Shown here in pieces: positions 15,756 through 24,488 of a DNA stretch of 64,000 nt. The notes under the pieces were generated by a model. That model made no database searches. It was not told where the DNA came from and worked only from the letters and a program-made list of their open reading frames with translations. Every line of letters starts with the position of its first letter. The first letter of the stretch is position 1. This DNA is from Amarobacillus sp046328225 (lineage in GTDB: Bacteria; Chloroflexota; Dehalococcoidia; Tepidiformales; Tepidiformaceae), in assembly GCA_046328225.1 (NCBI GenBank), contig JAXLWZ010000011.1, positions 1 to 64,000 on the forward strand, given 5' to 3'. Both the position numbers and the translations under genes were made by a program.

Positions 15756-18148
15756 GGCGAAGCCGGTTTGTCGCCCTGGTCCTGGCGACGATCATACTCG
15801 CGGCCGGGAGCCGGCCCGCCCCTGCCGGCGCCGAGGACCCGCTGCCGGCCATTCCGCCAGTCGATGTCGTTGCGGTGATCGACCAATCTGGAAGCATGAG
15901 CGGGGCGCTTGGTAGCACCGCCAGCGACCCAAACAACGACCGCGTCACGGCCGTCCGAGAACTCGCGGGAGTACTGGGACAATATGGAGCCACCTCCGAC
16001 GTTCGTATGGCGGTGGTCGACTTTGGCGGTGGCTCGTCGGCGACACCTATCCTCACGGTGCCTCTGACGCAGATGAACCCTGCAACCTCCACTCGAGTCG
16101 TCGATGCCCTTAAGCCCCTGAACCTTGGAGCGACGGAGTTCCGCAGTCCCCTCTGCCTGGCGTGGCTCACCGTTTCGGGTGGCACGCTTCCCACCGGTGT
16201 CCAGTGCGACATACCAGCTGCGGAGCGATCGAAGGTCCCTGTGGCGCCCCCGGGGACGGGCCGTCGCAAGGTCGTCATCCTCGTCACCGATGGCGCTCCT
16301 TCGCGCGGCACGGCCGAGTATCCCTTCTCCCGGTCTGACCCTGCCGACTGCTCCAGTCTCGCCGGGTCAGATGGGCATCAGTACATGTGTGGACTGGAAT
16401 CGCTGTGGAGCAAGCTGACGGCCACGCAACCTGTCGAGCTTCACGTTGTGGCGCTCGACGCATCAAATGCGTGGTGGCCAACCGTTGAGCGCTACTGGCA
16501 GCTCATCACGAAGTGCGCCGAGCGTGCGTGCGATCGCACTCGTGTCACGCCCGATCCAGGACGCATTGCTGACTTTATTGATGACGCCGCCTCAAGGCCG
16601 AGTACGACAACGTTCTCCGACCTTTGCGCTTCGCAGCCCGGCCGCACGACGCCCACCAACCGCTGTACCGTCGAGGGCGGACTGTTGGAGGCGCGCTTCA
16701 GCGTTTCGACAGCGGGTTCGAAGACGACAATCCGCCTGAGCGCACCCGGTGGGGGCCCCCCGCCCGGCGACACCACGTTCATCAAGTCTGGCAGCCGCTG
16801 GATTTGGATGGTGCCGTTCCCCGCGGCCGGCGACTGGAGAGTCGAGTCTGACGATCCAGCGGCCTCGCTCAATGTCCAAGTCATGAAGACACCTGCCGAG
16901 TTGGCATTCCAGACGGCTCCATCGCGGCCGCTGGCTAAGGAGGAATTCCGGCTAACGGCGCAGGTCATTCGCGGGGGAGCCGCCCTGACCATCGTCCCAC
17001 AGCGTGCATCAGGTCTCACAATCTCGGCGGTCGTGCTGAAAGACGGCAAGGAGGTGCTGCGACGAGACATGACGGGAGAAGGGGCCAGCGACGCATCCCG
17101 CTATACGTTCTCACCTGCGCTGGTCGTTGATGTTCCCGGGGAGTACCGCCTGCGGGGCGAACTCCGGCTGGAATCACGGGTGCTCGCACTCGGCGAGGTT
17201 GCCCTCACCGTCCGGATGCCTGGCGATCCCGCCCTATCGGTGTCCCGGCACGGAACCGGCAGTGTTGGCCGCTTTAGGCCGCTGATTTCGTACCCCGTCC
17301 GCATCTACGAAACCGGACCACTGCCGCTTGAGATTACCCTCGGCAACACTGATATCCAGGATGCCCCGTATCGACTTGCCCGGTGGTTCGATCCCACCTC
17401 GCCCATCAGTGGTGAGGTGATGGTTCGGCGGCAAGGCTGCACGGGCGACTCCTGCCAGGTACTCCAACAGTTCACGCTGGGCGGGCCGGACGGCACGGCG
17501 ACGGTCGAAGTCCTGGTGCCCGATGACTGGCTTGACGCGGTCGAACTCGAGATCTCCGCGCAGATTCATGCAATCCGGGAAGACGGAGCGCCGTTCGACG
17601 CCGTCGCCGAACCCAGGACCATCACACTCAAGAGACCACCGGGGCAGCAGCAATGGGAGGAGTCCGCCGCAGGCTGGTGGGCCCCGCCGGCGTTACTCGT
17701 ACTGTTGCTGGCTCTCATCAGCCTCGCTGATACGATTCTCGGACGGCCGAGCGGTCGCCGTTACGGAGAACTTGCGGCGTGGCGCGAGGTCACGCCCGCA
17801 TCCTTCGAGCCGCTCTCCCGGGCCAGAGGCCTGATGGTGTGGGGCCGCGTGCATGAGACGTCAGAACGGCCTGGGGGCCATCTTTCGCGCCTCCTTTTCA
17901 TCCTCGGCCCGCTTCGTCTGCGGGGCGATGTTGCGAATCCCGAACCCGCGACCGCATTCGAAGATTCGGACGCGGCGGCCACGCAAACGCGCCGCAACCC
18001 ACTCACACGGATCGCGCAGGGGTTGAGGGGCATCGCTCCGGAAGAATCCTACGACGCGCGCGGAGAACTCCAATTGCGGTTCCATGTTCCGGATTCGGTC
18101 CCCGGCGAGGACATCATCGTAGGTCGAAGCCCCGACGCCCCCATGTAG
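15752..18148 (+). CDS. membrane-anchored von Willebrand A domain protein
   Basis: 798 residues. It starts with a signal peptide (RRSRFVALVLATIILAAG) and then a vWA domain: the MIDAS motif DQSGSMS has Asp44, Ser46 and Ser48, and VILVTDGAPS lies later in the domain. A beta-rich extracellular region with several Cys follows. A single membrane helix (about residues 643-665, PPALLVLLLALISLADTIL) leaves a cytoplasmic tail of about 130 residues. vWA domains bind protein ligands through a metal ion. The GTG start overlaps the stop of the tubulin-like gene (GTGA), so the two are co-translated and probably act together at the membrane. The partner and output are unknown. Confidence 0.85.
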   Translation: MRRSRFVALVLATIILAAGSRPAPAGAEDPLPAIPPVDVVAVIDQSGSMSGALGSTASDPNNDRVTAVRELAGVLGQYGATSDVRMAVVDFGGGSSATPILTVPLTQMNPATSTRVVDALKPLNLGATEFRSPLCLAWLTVSGGTLPTGVQCDIPAAERSKVPVAPPGTGRRKVVILVTDGAPSRGTAEYPFSRSDPADCSSLAGSDGHQYMCGLESLWSKLTATQPVELHVVALDASNAWWPTVERYWQLITKCAERACDRTRVTPDPGRIADFIDDAASRPSTTTFSDLCASQPGRTTPTNRCTVEGGLLEARFSVSTAGSKTTIRLSAPGGGPPPGDTTFIKSGSRWIWMVPFPAAGDWRVESDDPAASLNVQVMKTPAELAFQTAPSRPLAKEEFRLTAQVIRGGAALTIVPQRASGLTISAVVLKDGKEVLRRDMTGEGASDASRYTFSPALVVDVPGEYRLRGELRLESRVLALGEVALTVRMPGDPALSVSRHGTGSVGRFRPLISYPVRIYETGPLPLEITLGNTDIQDAPYRLARWFDPTSPISGEVMVRRQGCTGDSCQVLQQFTLGGPDGTATVEVLVPDDWLDAVELEISAQIHAIREDGAPFDAVAEPRTITLKRPPGQQQWEESAAGWWAPPALLVLLLALISLADTILGRPSGRRYGELAAWREVTPASFEPLSRARGLMVWGRVHETSERPGGHLSRLLFILGPLRLRGDVANPEPATAFEDSDAAATQTRRNPLTRIAQGLRGIAPEESYDARGELQLRFHVPDSVPGEDIIVGRSPDAPM

Positions 18149-18265
18149 TTGTTCGCGACCCAACCCGCGCCCCCGGAACGCCCGGCGGACTTCGCGACCA
18201 TTCGCGTCCATCTTTAGCAGCGGCCGCCCAGCGCTCGACGCCCTTTTCGCCTTCGCCTGACGCAC

Positions 18266-18297
18266 GCCCGCTTCTCTTTCCTCTTGTCTCTTTTCTC
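18266..18297 (-). repeat. purine heptad block after the thrC stop
   Basis: On the minus strand GAGAAAA, GAGACAA, GAGGAAA and GAGAAGC follow the thrC TAG after one base. Confidence 0.75.
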
Positions 18298-18298
18298 T

Positions 18299-19363
18299 CT
18301 ACAGGCCCAGGGCGCGTTCGACGCCTTCGAGAGTGGCGGCGGCTTTGGTGACGTCGGCGGTGTAGGTGCGGACGGCGGTGTCCGGGTCCTTAAGGCCGTT
18401 GCCCGTGAGGATGGCGACGGCGCGGCCGCCGGCGATGCGCCCGGCGCGTGCCAGCTTCAGCAGGCCCGCCACGCTCGCCGCGCTCGCGGGTTCGCAGAAG
18501 AGCCCTTCTTTGCTCGCGAGCAGCCGGTAGGCCTCGAGGATCTCGTCGTCGGTGACGGCTTCGATGAGCCCGCCGCTCTCGTCGCGGGCGGAGGTGGCGC
18601 CCGTCCAGCTCGCGGGGTTGCCGATGCGGATGGCGCTCGCGACGGTCTCCGGGTGCTCCACGGGGTGGCCGCTCACGAGCGGCGCGGCGCCCGCGGCCTG
18701 GAACCCGTACATCCTGGGGTGGAGCGTCGCGCGGCCCGTCTCGGCGCATTCGCCGAAGCCCTTCCAGTAGGCCGTGATGTTGCCCGCGTTGCCGACGGGG
18801 ATGGCGAGGATGTCCGGCGCGTCGCCGAGCGCTTCGCAGACTTCGTACGCGGCCGTCTTCTGGCCCTGGATGCGGTGCGGGTTCACGGAGTTCACGAGCG
18901 CGATGGGGTGGCGATCGGTGAGCGCGCGCGCGGCCGTGAGCGCTTCATCGAAGTTGCCGTCGACTTCGATGATCTTCGTGCCGAAGGCGATGGCCTGCGC
19001 GAGCTTGCCCGCCGCCACCTTCCCGCCGGGGACAAGCACGAAGCTTTCGATGCCGCAGTGGGCGGCGTAGGCGGCGGCGCTGGCGCTGGTGTTGCCGGTG
19101 CTCGCGCACATGATCGCCTTCGCGCCGCCTTCGACGGCTTTCGCGACCGCGACGACCATGCCGCGGTCCTTGAAGCTGCCCGTGGGGTTGCACATTTCGA
19201 GCTTGAACCAGAGCTCATCGAGCCCCGCGAGCCGTTCGAGGTGGGCCGAGCGCACGAGCGGCGTATCGCCTTCGCCGAGGCTGATGCGCGGCGTTTCGGG
19301 GCCGATCGGCAGGACGCTGCCCCAGCGGTGGAGCACGCCTCGCGGCGGCGGCGGGGTGGTCAT
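18299..19363 (-). CDS. thrC: threonine synthase
   Basis: 354 residues. PLP-dependent enzyme that converts O-phosphohomoserine to threonine. The PLP lysine is in NPTGSFKDRGM, and ASTGNTSASAAAYAA is the phosphate/carboxylate loop. GNAGNITAYWKGF is a typical ThrC segment. It lacks the long N-terminal extension of the E. coli type and fits the shorter class. It is the last gene of the minus-strand run and overlaps the coiled-coil gene by four bases. Homoserine dehydrogenase is two genes upstream, so two steps of threonine biosynthesis are co-transcribed. Confidence 0.95.
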   Translation of the reverse strand: MTTPPPPRGVLHRWGSVLPIGPETPRISLGEGDTPLVRSAHLERLAGLDELWFKLEMCNPTGSFKDRGMVVAVAKAVEGGAKAIMCASTGNTSASAAAYAAHCGIESFVLVPGGKVAAGKLAQAIAFGTKIIEVDGNFDEALTAARALTDRHPIALVNSVNPHRIQGQKTAAYEVCEALGDAPDILAIPVGNAGNITAYWKGFGECAETGRATLHPRMYGFQAAGAAPLVSGHPVEHPETVASAIRIGNPASWTGATSARDESGGLIEAVTDDEILEAYRLLASKEGLFCEPASAASVAGLLKLARAGRIAGGRAVAILTGNGLKDPDTAVRTYTADVTKAAATLEGVERALGL

Positions 19364-20367
19364 GGTTCCTCCGGCGGGCGGAAAGCGTGGAATTTCATCT
19401 CGCGCAGCTCCTGCTCCAGGACCTGGATCTGCTTCCGCCGCTGCTTTTCCATCATCGTGTTGTACTTGGCGAACTCCTCGCGCACGTGGTCCACGACTTC
19501 CGCGATATCGCCGCGAATGCCGGCCACGCGTTCGCCGAGGCCCGAATGGCGCCCTTCGAGGAGCGCGATCTCGCCGTGCATCTTGTCGAGCTGGCCGACG
19601 AGCTTGTCCGTCGCCTCCTCCAGCAGCGCGATGCGCCCATCGATGCGCGTGTGCTCATCGCGCCAGACGGCGATCTGTTCGAGCACTTCCTCGCGCAGCG
19701 TTTGCTCGCGGGTGGCCGCGCGAATCATCTCCTCGTTGCGCTTCACCATTTCGCCGACCACCTGCAGCCGTTCGAAGACGACATCGAAACGCTCGTCCTG
19801 GTCGGCGAAGACGGAGTGGCGAACGCGCTCTTCCAGGTCCTTGTGGACTTCGATCGAACGATCGAGGCGAAGGCCGAACTGCTCGACGCGGGCCTCGACT
19901 TCGCGCTGGCGTTCGAGGATTGATTGGGCGACCTGCGCGACCTGCGACGTCTGTGCCTGGAGCTGCGAAATGTCGGCGGTGAGCAGGCCCAGCTGCGAAG
20001 TGGCGGCCTCGATGCGCTTGAACGCTTCGCCGCGCTCCATCCGGTCCGATTCCGCTTCCGCGCGCAGGAGGCGGACGGCGTTGTCGATCTCCGCCTTGTT
20101 CGACGAGATCTGGTAGCGAAGGTGCTCGGTCGATTCGTCGAGCGAGCGGATTTTCTCGGGGAGGCCCTTGAAGGGGAGGAGCTTGGGGTCGATTTCGCGG
20201 ACAGAGCGCTCGTTCTTTTCGACGGCGTCGGAGAGTTCGTAGACCTCGCGCCGAAGCTGCTCGAGGTAGGCGGCATCGCGGGCCTGGTCGTCGCGGGCCT
20301 CACGCAGCTGCTGTTCGAGCCAGGTGAGGATTTCGCCGATGGCCTGGACCTGCTGCTCGCCGGCCAC
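19360..20367 (-). CDS. conserved-looking coiled-coil protein
   Basis: 335 residues, almost entirely charged heptad-patterned helix from residue 15 to 325 (for example LREARDDQARDAAYLEQLRR and RVAGIRGDIAEVVDHVREEF). There is no membrane segment, signal peptide or catalytic motif. The GTG start at 20367 has GGAGGG eight bases upstream. It sits between hom and thrC, overlapping thrC by four bases. Its presence within an amino-acid operon gives no clear function. It resembles cytoplasmic structural or scaffold coiled coils. Confidence 0.7.
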   Translation of the reverse strand: MAGEQQVQAIGEILTWLEQQLREARDDQARDAAYLEQLRREVYELSDAVEKNERSVREIDPKLLPFKGLPEKIRSLDESTEHLRYQISSNKAEIDNAVRLLRAEAESDRMERGEAFKRIEAATSQLGLLTADISQLQAQTSQVAQVAQSILERQREVEARVEQFGLRLDRSIEVHKDLEERVRHSVFADQDERFDVVFERLQVVGEMVKRNEEMIRAATREQTLREEVLEQIAVWRDEHTRIDGRIALLEEATDKLVGQLDKMHGEIALLEGRHSGLGERVAGIRGDIAEVVDHVREEFAKYNTMMEKQRRKQIQVLEQELREMKFHAFRPPEEP

Positions 20368-20368
20368 G

Positions 20369-21715
20369 TCAGCCCTCCACGCGGAGGAAGCTGCTCACCG
20401 CCTGCACGACGGGCAAGGCCGCGATCTCGGCGCAGGCCGCGCGCATCGCCCCTTCGCGGGCGCGGTGGGTCATGATCACGAGCTCGGCCGTGCGAGCGCC
20501 GGCGTCCGCCTCTTTCTGGTTCACCGCCGCGATGCTGACACCGTGGTCGCCGAGCGCGCGCGCGATCTGGGCGAGCACGCCGGGCGAATCGCTGACGGTC
20601 ACGCGCAGGTAGTAACGCGTTTCCAGCTGCTCGAGCTCGAGCACGGGGGTGTCGCCTTCGGGGCCCCAGTATTTCCGTTCGCGCGCGCCCGCCACGAGTG
20701 AGTGTGCCAGGTCGAGCAGGTCGGCGACGACGGCGGAGGAGGTCGGTTCGGCGCCGGCGCCGCGCCCCATGAAGAGGACCGTGCCGGTGAGGTCGCCATT
20801 GATCTGGACGCCGTTGTAGACGCCATCGACCTTCGCGAGCGGCTCGGACTGGGGCAGGAAGGCGGGCGCGACGCGCGCGAGGATGCCCCCGCCGCGACGC
20901 TCGGCGATGGCGAGCAGCTTGATCACGTACCCCAGCTCGGAGGCGTAGCGGAAGTCCTGCGGGGTGAGCTTCGTGATGCCCTCGATCGCGATATCGGACG
21001 GGCGCACGCGGGTGCGGAAGCCCAGGCTCGCCATGATCGCGAGCTTGTAGGCGGCATCGAACCCCTCGACGTCGTTCGTCGGGTCGGGTTCGGCGTAGCC
21101 AAGCTCCTGGGCAGCGGCGAGCGCCTCGCGGTAGCCGCCGCGCGCGGGTGGTTCGATGCCCTGGCTGCTGAGCGCCTCGGCGGCGGCGCCTTCGCGCGCC
21201 ATGCTCGTGAGGATGTAGTTAGTGGTGCCATTGATGATCGCGCGAATGGAATCGATGCGGTTCGCCAGCAGGTCGCGGCGCAGCGGCGCGATCAGCGGAA
21301 TGCCGCCGCCCACGCTCGCTTCGAAGAGGATGTCGAGGCCGCGCGCGTGGGCATCGGCCAGCAGCTCCGGCCCGGCCTTCGCGATGAGCTCCTTGTTCGC
21401 GGTGACGACGTGCTTGCCCGCCGCCAGCGCCGCGCGGATGAAGCCGCCCGCGGGCTCTTCGCCGCCGATGACCTCGACGACGATGTCGATCGCCGGGTCT
21501 TCGAGCACCTGCCGCACGTCGTTCGTGAGGACGCCGGCCGGCAGTTCGACGCTGCGCGGCTTGGAGAGGTCGCGCACGGCGGCGCGGCGCACCACCAGCG
21601 GCGCACCCACCTGCCGGGCGAAGTAGTCACGCCGTTCGAGGAGGGCGTTGGCGACCCCCCCGCCGACGACACCGAGGCCGATGAGGCCGACGCCGATCTC
21701 TTCCTTCGCGCCCAT
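20369..21715 (-). CDS. hom: homoserine dehydrogenase with ACT domain
   Basis: 448 residues. It reduces aspartate semialdehyde to homoserine with NAD(P)H. The Rossmann motif is GLIGLGVVGGGVANAL at the N-terminus. The catalytic region holds NGTTNYILTSM and EPDPTNDVEGFDAAYKLAI, which includes the conserved substrate-binding and catalytic Lys. The C-terminal ACT domain (about 360-448, YYLRVTVSDSPGVLAQIA) suggests feedback inhibition by threonine. The start at ATG 21715 overlaps the parvulin stop as TGATG. Upstream in-frame starts would lie inside the parvulin gene. Confidence 0.95.
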   Translation of the reverse strand: MGAKEEIGVGLIGLGVVGGGVANALLERRDYFARQVGAPLVVRRAAVRDLSKPRSVELPAGVLTNDVRQVLEDPAIDIVVEVIGGEEPAGGFIRAALAAGKHVVTANKELIAKAGPELLADAHARGLDILFEASVGGGIPLIAPLRRDLLANRIDSIRAIINGTTNYILTSMAREGAAAEALSSQGIEPPARGGYREALAAAQELGYAEPDPTNDVEGFDAAYKLAIMASLGFRTRVRPSDIAIEGITKLTPQDFRYASELGYVIKLLAIAERRGGGILARVAPAFLPQSEPLAKVDGVYNGVQINGDLTGTVLFMGRGAGAEPTSSAVVADLLDLAHSLVAGARERKYWGPEGDTPVLELEQLETRYYLRVTVSDSPGVLAQIARALGDHGVSIAAVNQKEADAGARTAELVIMTHRAREGAMRAACAEIAALPVVQAVSSFLRVEG

Positions 21716-22725
21716 CAGCTGACGTGCTTCTCGGCCCATTTCAGGTCGCCGGCATCGAGGCTGCGGTCGATGTGGACCTGGGCGCGCTTGGCCTTGATCG
21801 CCGCATCGAACCGGGCCTGCGAAAGCTGGTCCTTCTGGGAGACGCTGTAGTCGGCGGTCTCGCGCTTTTCGACGCGGATGACCCACCAGTTCGCTTCGAC
21901 CTGCACGGGCCCGACGATGTCGCCCGGGTTCTTGCCCGCGATGGCGGCCTTCACGGCCTCGGGCAGGAGTTCGGGGGACTCGCGCGGGAGGAGGCCGTCC
22001 TCCTGCCGCGTCGTGAGGTCGAGCGATTCGGTCTGGGCGAGGGTGCCGAAGTCATCGCCGGCCTTCGCGCGGGCCAGGATCTTGTCCGCGTTGGCCTGCG
22101 AGTCCTGGAGCACGACGCGCATGGTCACCTGCTCGCCGCTGTTGCCGAGGTCGGTCTTGATCTTCTCGCGGAGGCGCTTGCTCACCTCGGAGGCCTCGGT
22201 CATGCGGCGGTAGTGCGAATCGGACATGCCGGTGGACTTGAGGCGGTCGCGATAGAGCGAATCGAACTGGCTGCCGCTGCCGCCCGGGGGCACGCCGAAC
22301 TCGGCGGCGATGGCGGCGGTGATCTCCTCGTTCGTGACCTGGATGCCGTTATCGCGGCCCACGAGGATGGTCAGCCCTTCCTCCTCGAGCTTGGCGAGGA
22401 GCGCTTCCTCAAGCAACGCAGTCGAGGTGTTCGACTGCTGGTTCTCCTGGATGAACGGGAGGAGGCGGTCGGTGTAGTAGCTCAGCGAGAACTTCTGGTC
22501 GCCGACCTTGAGCACGGTGGAACGCGGCTGGAGGACGGTGTTGTCGTAGAACTGGTAGAGCAGCATGCCGCCGACGAGAAGCGCGAGGAAGAGGGCGGCC
22601 CCGAGGATACCGAGGTCGCGGCGGCGGTCGGTCCAGGTGATGCCGGCGAAGGTGGGAGCGCTCCCGCGCCGCTCTTTCGGCCGCGGGCGGGGGAGCCCGG
22701 TCGTGCGTTCAATTCGGCGTGCCAT
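21715..22725 (-). CDS. membrane-anchored parvulin-type peptidylprolyl isomerase (foldase)
   Basis: 336 residues. A basic N-terminus of about 35 residues is followed by one membrane helix (LGILGAALFLALLVGGMLLY), then an extracytoplasmic SurA-like N-domain and a parvulin domain at about 190-300 (QVTMRVVLQDSQANADKILA, then FGTLAQTES and GLLPRESPELLPEAV). It would assist folding of exported proteins, many of which are encoded in this window. It starts at ATG 22725 and is coupled to hom. Confidence 0.85.
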   Translation of the reverse strand: MARRIERTTGLPRPRPKERRGSAPTFAGITWTDRRRDLGILGAALFLALLVGGMLLYQFYDNTVLQPRSTVLKVGDQKFSLSYYTDRLLPFIQENQQSNTSTALLEEALLAKLEEEGLTILVGRDNGIQVTNEEITAAIAAEFGVPPGGSGSQFDSLYRDRLKSTGMSDSHYRRMTEASEVSKRLREKIKTDLGNSGEQVTMRVVLQDSQANADKILARAKAGDDFGTLAQTESLDLTTRQEDGLLPRESPELLPEAVKAAIAGKNPGDIVGPVQVEANWWVIRVEKRETADYSVSQKDQLSQARFDAAIKAKRAQVHIDRSLDAGDLKWAEKHVS

Positions 22726-22739
22726 GTCGTAACCGTCCC

Positions 22740-22759
22740 GGGGGGCGTGGCCGCCCCCC
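22740..22759 (-). terminator. hairpin between rpsR and the parvulin gene
   Basis: GGGGGGCG pairs with CGCCCCCC around a 4-base loop. On the minus strand no T tract follows, so it may attenuate transcription between ribosomal and non-ribosomal genes rather than stop it. Confidence 0.4.
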
Positions 22760-22778
22760 TTTGGTGCTCAGGAAGATA

Positions 22779-23132
22779 TTAGCCGCGGGTGGGGAAAACG
22801 CCCGTGACGCGCACGTGCTCCAGCGTGTAAGGCAGGAGCGCGAGATGCCGCGCGCGCTTTACCGCCGTCGCGATCAGGCGCTGGTGCTTGAGGCAGGCGC
22901 CCGTCTTGCGGCGCGGTTCGATCTTGCCGCGCTCGCTGATGTACATGCGCAGGCGGCCGACTTCCTTGTAATCGACGCCGGGGATGTGGTCGGCGCAGAA
23001 GCGGCAGACCTTGCGGCGGCCGCCGAAGCGGCGCGGCGGGCGCGCCGGCCGGTCACCCGAGGGCGCGCCGCCTTCGGGACGTTCCGGGCGCTCGGGCCGG
23101 TCTTCGCGAGGGGATCGTTCTTCGTTGGACAT
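22779..23132 (-). CDS. rpsR: 30S ribosomal protein S18
   Basis: 117 residues. The conserved core begins KVCRFCADHIPGVDYKEV and ends RARHLALLPYTLEHVRV, with TGACLKHQR in between. Cys in CRFC and ACLKH suggests the zinc-containing C+ form. An Arg/Pro/Glu-rich N-terminal extension of about 38 residues makes it longer than the usual 70-80. It assembles with S6 in the small-subunit platform; rpsF and ssb lie directly upstream, the standard cluster. Confidence 0.97.
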   Translation of the reverse strand: MSNEERSPREDRPERPERPEGGAPSGDRPARPPRRFGGRRKVCRFCADHIPGVDYKEVGRLRMYISERGKIEPRRKTGACLKHQRLIATAVKRARHLALLPYTLEHVRVTGVFPTRG

Positions 23133-23210
23133 GGTTGAGTTCCTTCCCGATGGGTGTGCGCGCGGTGTGCGCGCCGGGGTGTATGCCGCGTGCGCGGCGG
23201 GTGCGGCCTG

Positions 23211-23750
23211 CTATTCGAAGGGCAGGTCGTCGGGGTCGCTGGGATAGCCTCCGCCACCGCCGCCACCGGCGCCGGGAGCACCGCCGCCGCGGGCGCCGCC
23301 GCCGTAGCTGCTGCGGGCGCCACCGCCGCCGGCCTGGCCACCGCCACCACGGCGGCCGGCGAAGCTCGATTCGCCATCGCCCCAGCCGCCACCACCGCCG
23401 GCCCCGCCTTCATCGCCGCCACGCCCGCCGAGAAGCTGGAGCGTGTTTACGATGACTTCGGTGCGGTAATGGCGCGCGCCCTGGTCGTCGTCCCAGAAGC
23501 GCGTCTGGAGGCGGCCTTCGACGTAGACCGATTTGCCCTTCGTGATGTACTGGCTCACGCGCTCGGCGGTTTCAGCGAACATCACGATGTTGAACCACTC
23601 GGTCTGTTCTTCCCAGTCGCCGGATTGACCACGGCGGCGTCCATTGACGGCCAGGCTGAACTCAGCCTTCGCCATGCCGCTGGCGAGGTAGCGGAGTTCC
23701 GCGTCCTTGCCGGCGTTGCCGATGAGCATGACCTTGTTCAGGCTCGCCAA
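23211..23750 (-). CDS. ssb: single-stranded DNA-binding protein
   Basis: 179 residues. The OB fold occupies about residues 1-110 (MASLNKVMLIGNAGKDAEL, WFNIVMFAETAERVSQYI, VYVEGRLQTRFW). A Gly-rich flexible linker follows, and the acidic tip ends DPDDLPFE, the docking peptide for replication and repair partners. It acts as a tetramer on single-stranded DNA. Its location between rpsF and rpsR is the common bacterial arrangement. Confidence 0.97.
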   Translation of the reverse strand: MASLNKVMLIGNAGKDAELRYLASGMAKAEFSLAVNGRRRGQSGDWEEQTEWFNIVMFAETAERVSQYITKGKSVYVEGRLQTRFWDDDQGARHYRTEVIVNTLQLLGGRGGDEGGAGGGGGWGDGESSFAGRRGGGGQAGGGGARSSYGGGARGGGAPGAGGGGGGGYPSDPDDLPFE

Positions 23751-23767
23751 TGGAATGCCTCCTCGGT

Positions 23768-24265
23768 TCAGGCTGAGGGAGCGTCGCCCTCGGCCGAAGG
23801 TGCTGCCGGGGCTTCCGTTTCGACCGCTTCGGGTTCCGCGGGTGCCGCGGGCGCTTCGGGTGTCTCGACGGCTGCCGGCGCGGGGGCAGTTTCGGGCGCG
23901 GCCGCGACAGGAGCTGTCGCGGGGGCGGCCTCACCCTGCGGGCGGCGCGGTTCGCGCGGCTGCGGCGGAGGCGGCAGCTCATCGGCGCGAACGATCAGGT
24001 GGCGATACACCTTCTCGTCGATCTTGAGGTGCGCCTCCAGCGGCTCGACGGCCGCCGGGTCCAGGTTCACCCGGGAAACGACGTAGTCGGCATCGATGGC
24101 GCGGCCAATCGGGTAGGCCATGCGGCGGCGGCCCCAGTGGTCGACGCGGATGACGTTCCCGCCGCGCGCTTCGACGGCGGTGGTGAGGTGCGCGACGGAG
24201 GCGTCGGCGCCCCCGCTCTCGGCGACGGCGAGGTCATAGACCACCGTCAGTTCGTATTCCCGCAT
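23768..24265 (-). CDS. rpsF: 30S ribosomal protein S6 with long Ala/Pro tail
   Basis: 165 residues. The S6 fold covers about the first 100 (MREYELTVVYDLAVAE, HWGRRRMAYPIGRAIDADYV, KVYRHLIVRADE). The remaining 65 residues are a low-complexity Ala/Pro/Glu tail, where E. coli S6 has a shorter Glu-rich one. It binds 16S rRNA with S18. It is first in its operon; a TACCCT -10 box at 24337-24332 would give a leader of about 60 bases containing a strong hairpin. Confidence 0.96.
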   Translation of the reverse strand: MREYELTVVYDLAVAESGGADASVAHLTTAVEARGGNVIRVDHWGRRRMAYPIGRAIDADYVVSRVNLDPAAVEPLEAHLKIDEKVYRHLIVRADELPPPPQPREPRRPQGEAAPATAPVAAAPETAPAPAAVETPEAPAAPAEPEAVETEAPAAPSAEGDAPSA

Positions 24266-24293
24266 GGGTCTCCATTCACCGGGCGATGGGATT

Positions 24294-24310
24294 CCCCGCG
24301 AAACGCGGGG
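24294..24310 (-). promoter_or_regulatory. hairpin in the rpsF leader, possible S6:S18 autoregulatory site
   Basis: CCCCGCG and CGCGGGG pair around a 3-base loop within the predicted rpsF 5' leader. Known rpsF leaders carry a hairpin recognised by the S6:S18 dimer. I cannot confirm the CCG bulge of that motif, so this is inference from position. Confidence 0.3.
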
Positions 24311-24331
24311 CGCACTCCGGCGCGAACCGCG

Positions 24332-24337
24332 AGGGTA
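24332..24337 (-). promoter_or_regulatory. -10 box (TACCCT) of the rpsF operon
   Basis: It reads toward rpsF from 66 bases upstream of its ATG. No other -10-like hexamer was noticed in the gap. Confidence 0.35.
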
Positions 24338-24488
24338 CCATTTCGCCGCCCACCGCGCGAATTACCGGGGGACGCCCGCACCCCATACGCGCCCGCAACG
24401 AACACCCGTCGCGCTGTTGCCCGCCCGCGCGGTGCGCCCTTCGTACGGTGGAACCAGAGCCTCCCCGCCCGGGGAACGGGAGACAGCG

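Noticed and set aside
18284..20116. 610-codon open frame on the plus strand
   Set aside because: Antisense to thrC and the coiled-coil gene; begins in repeat DNA; no recognisable domain.
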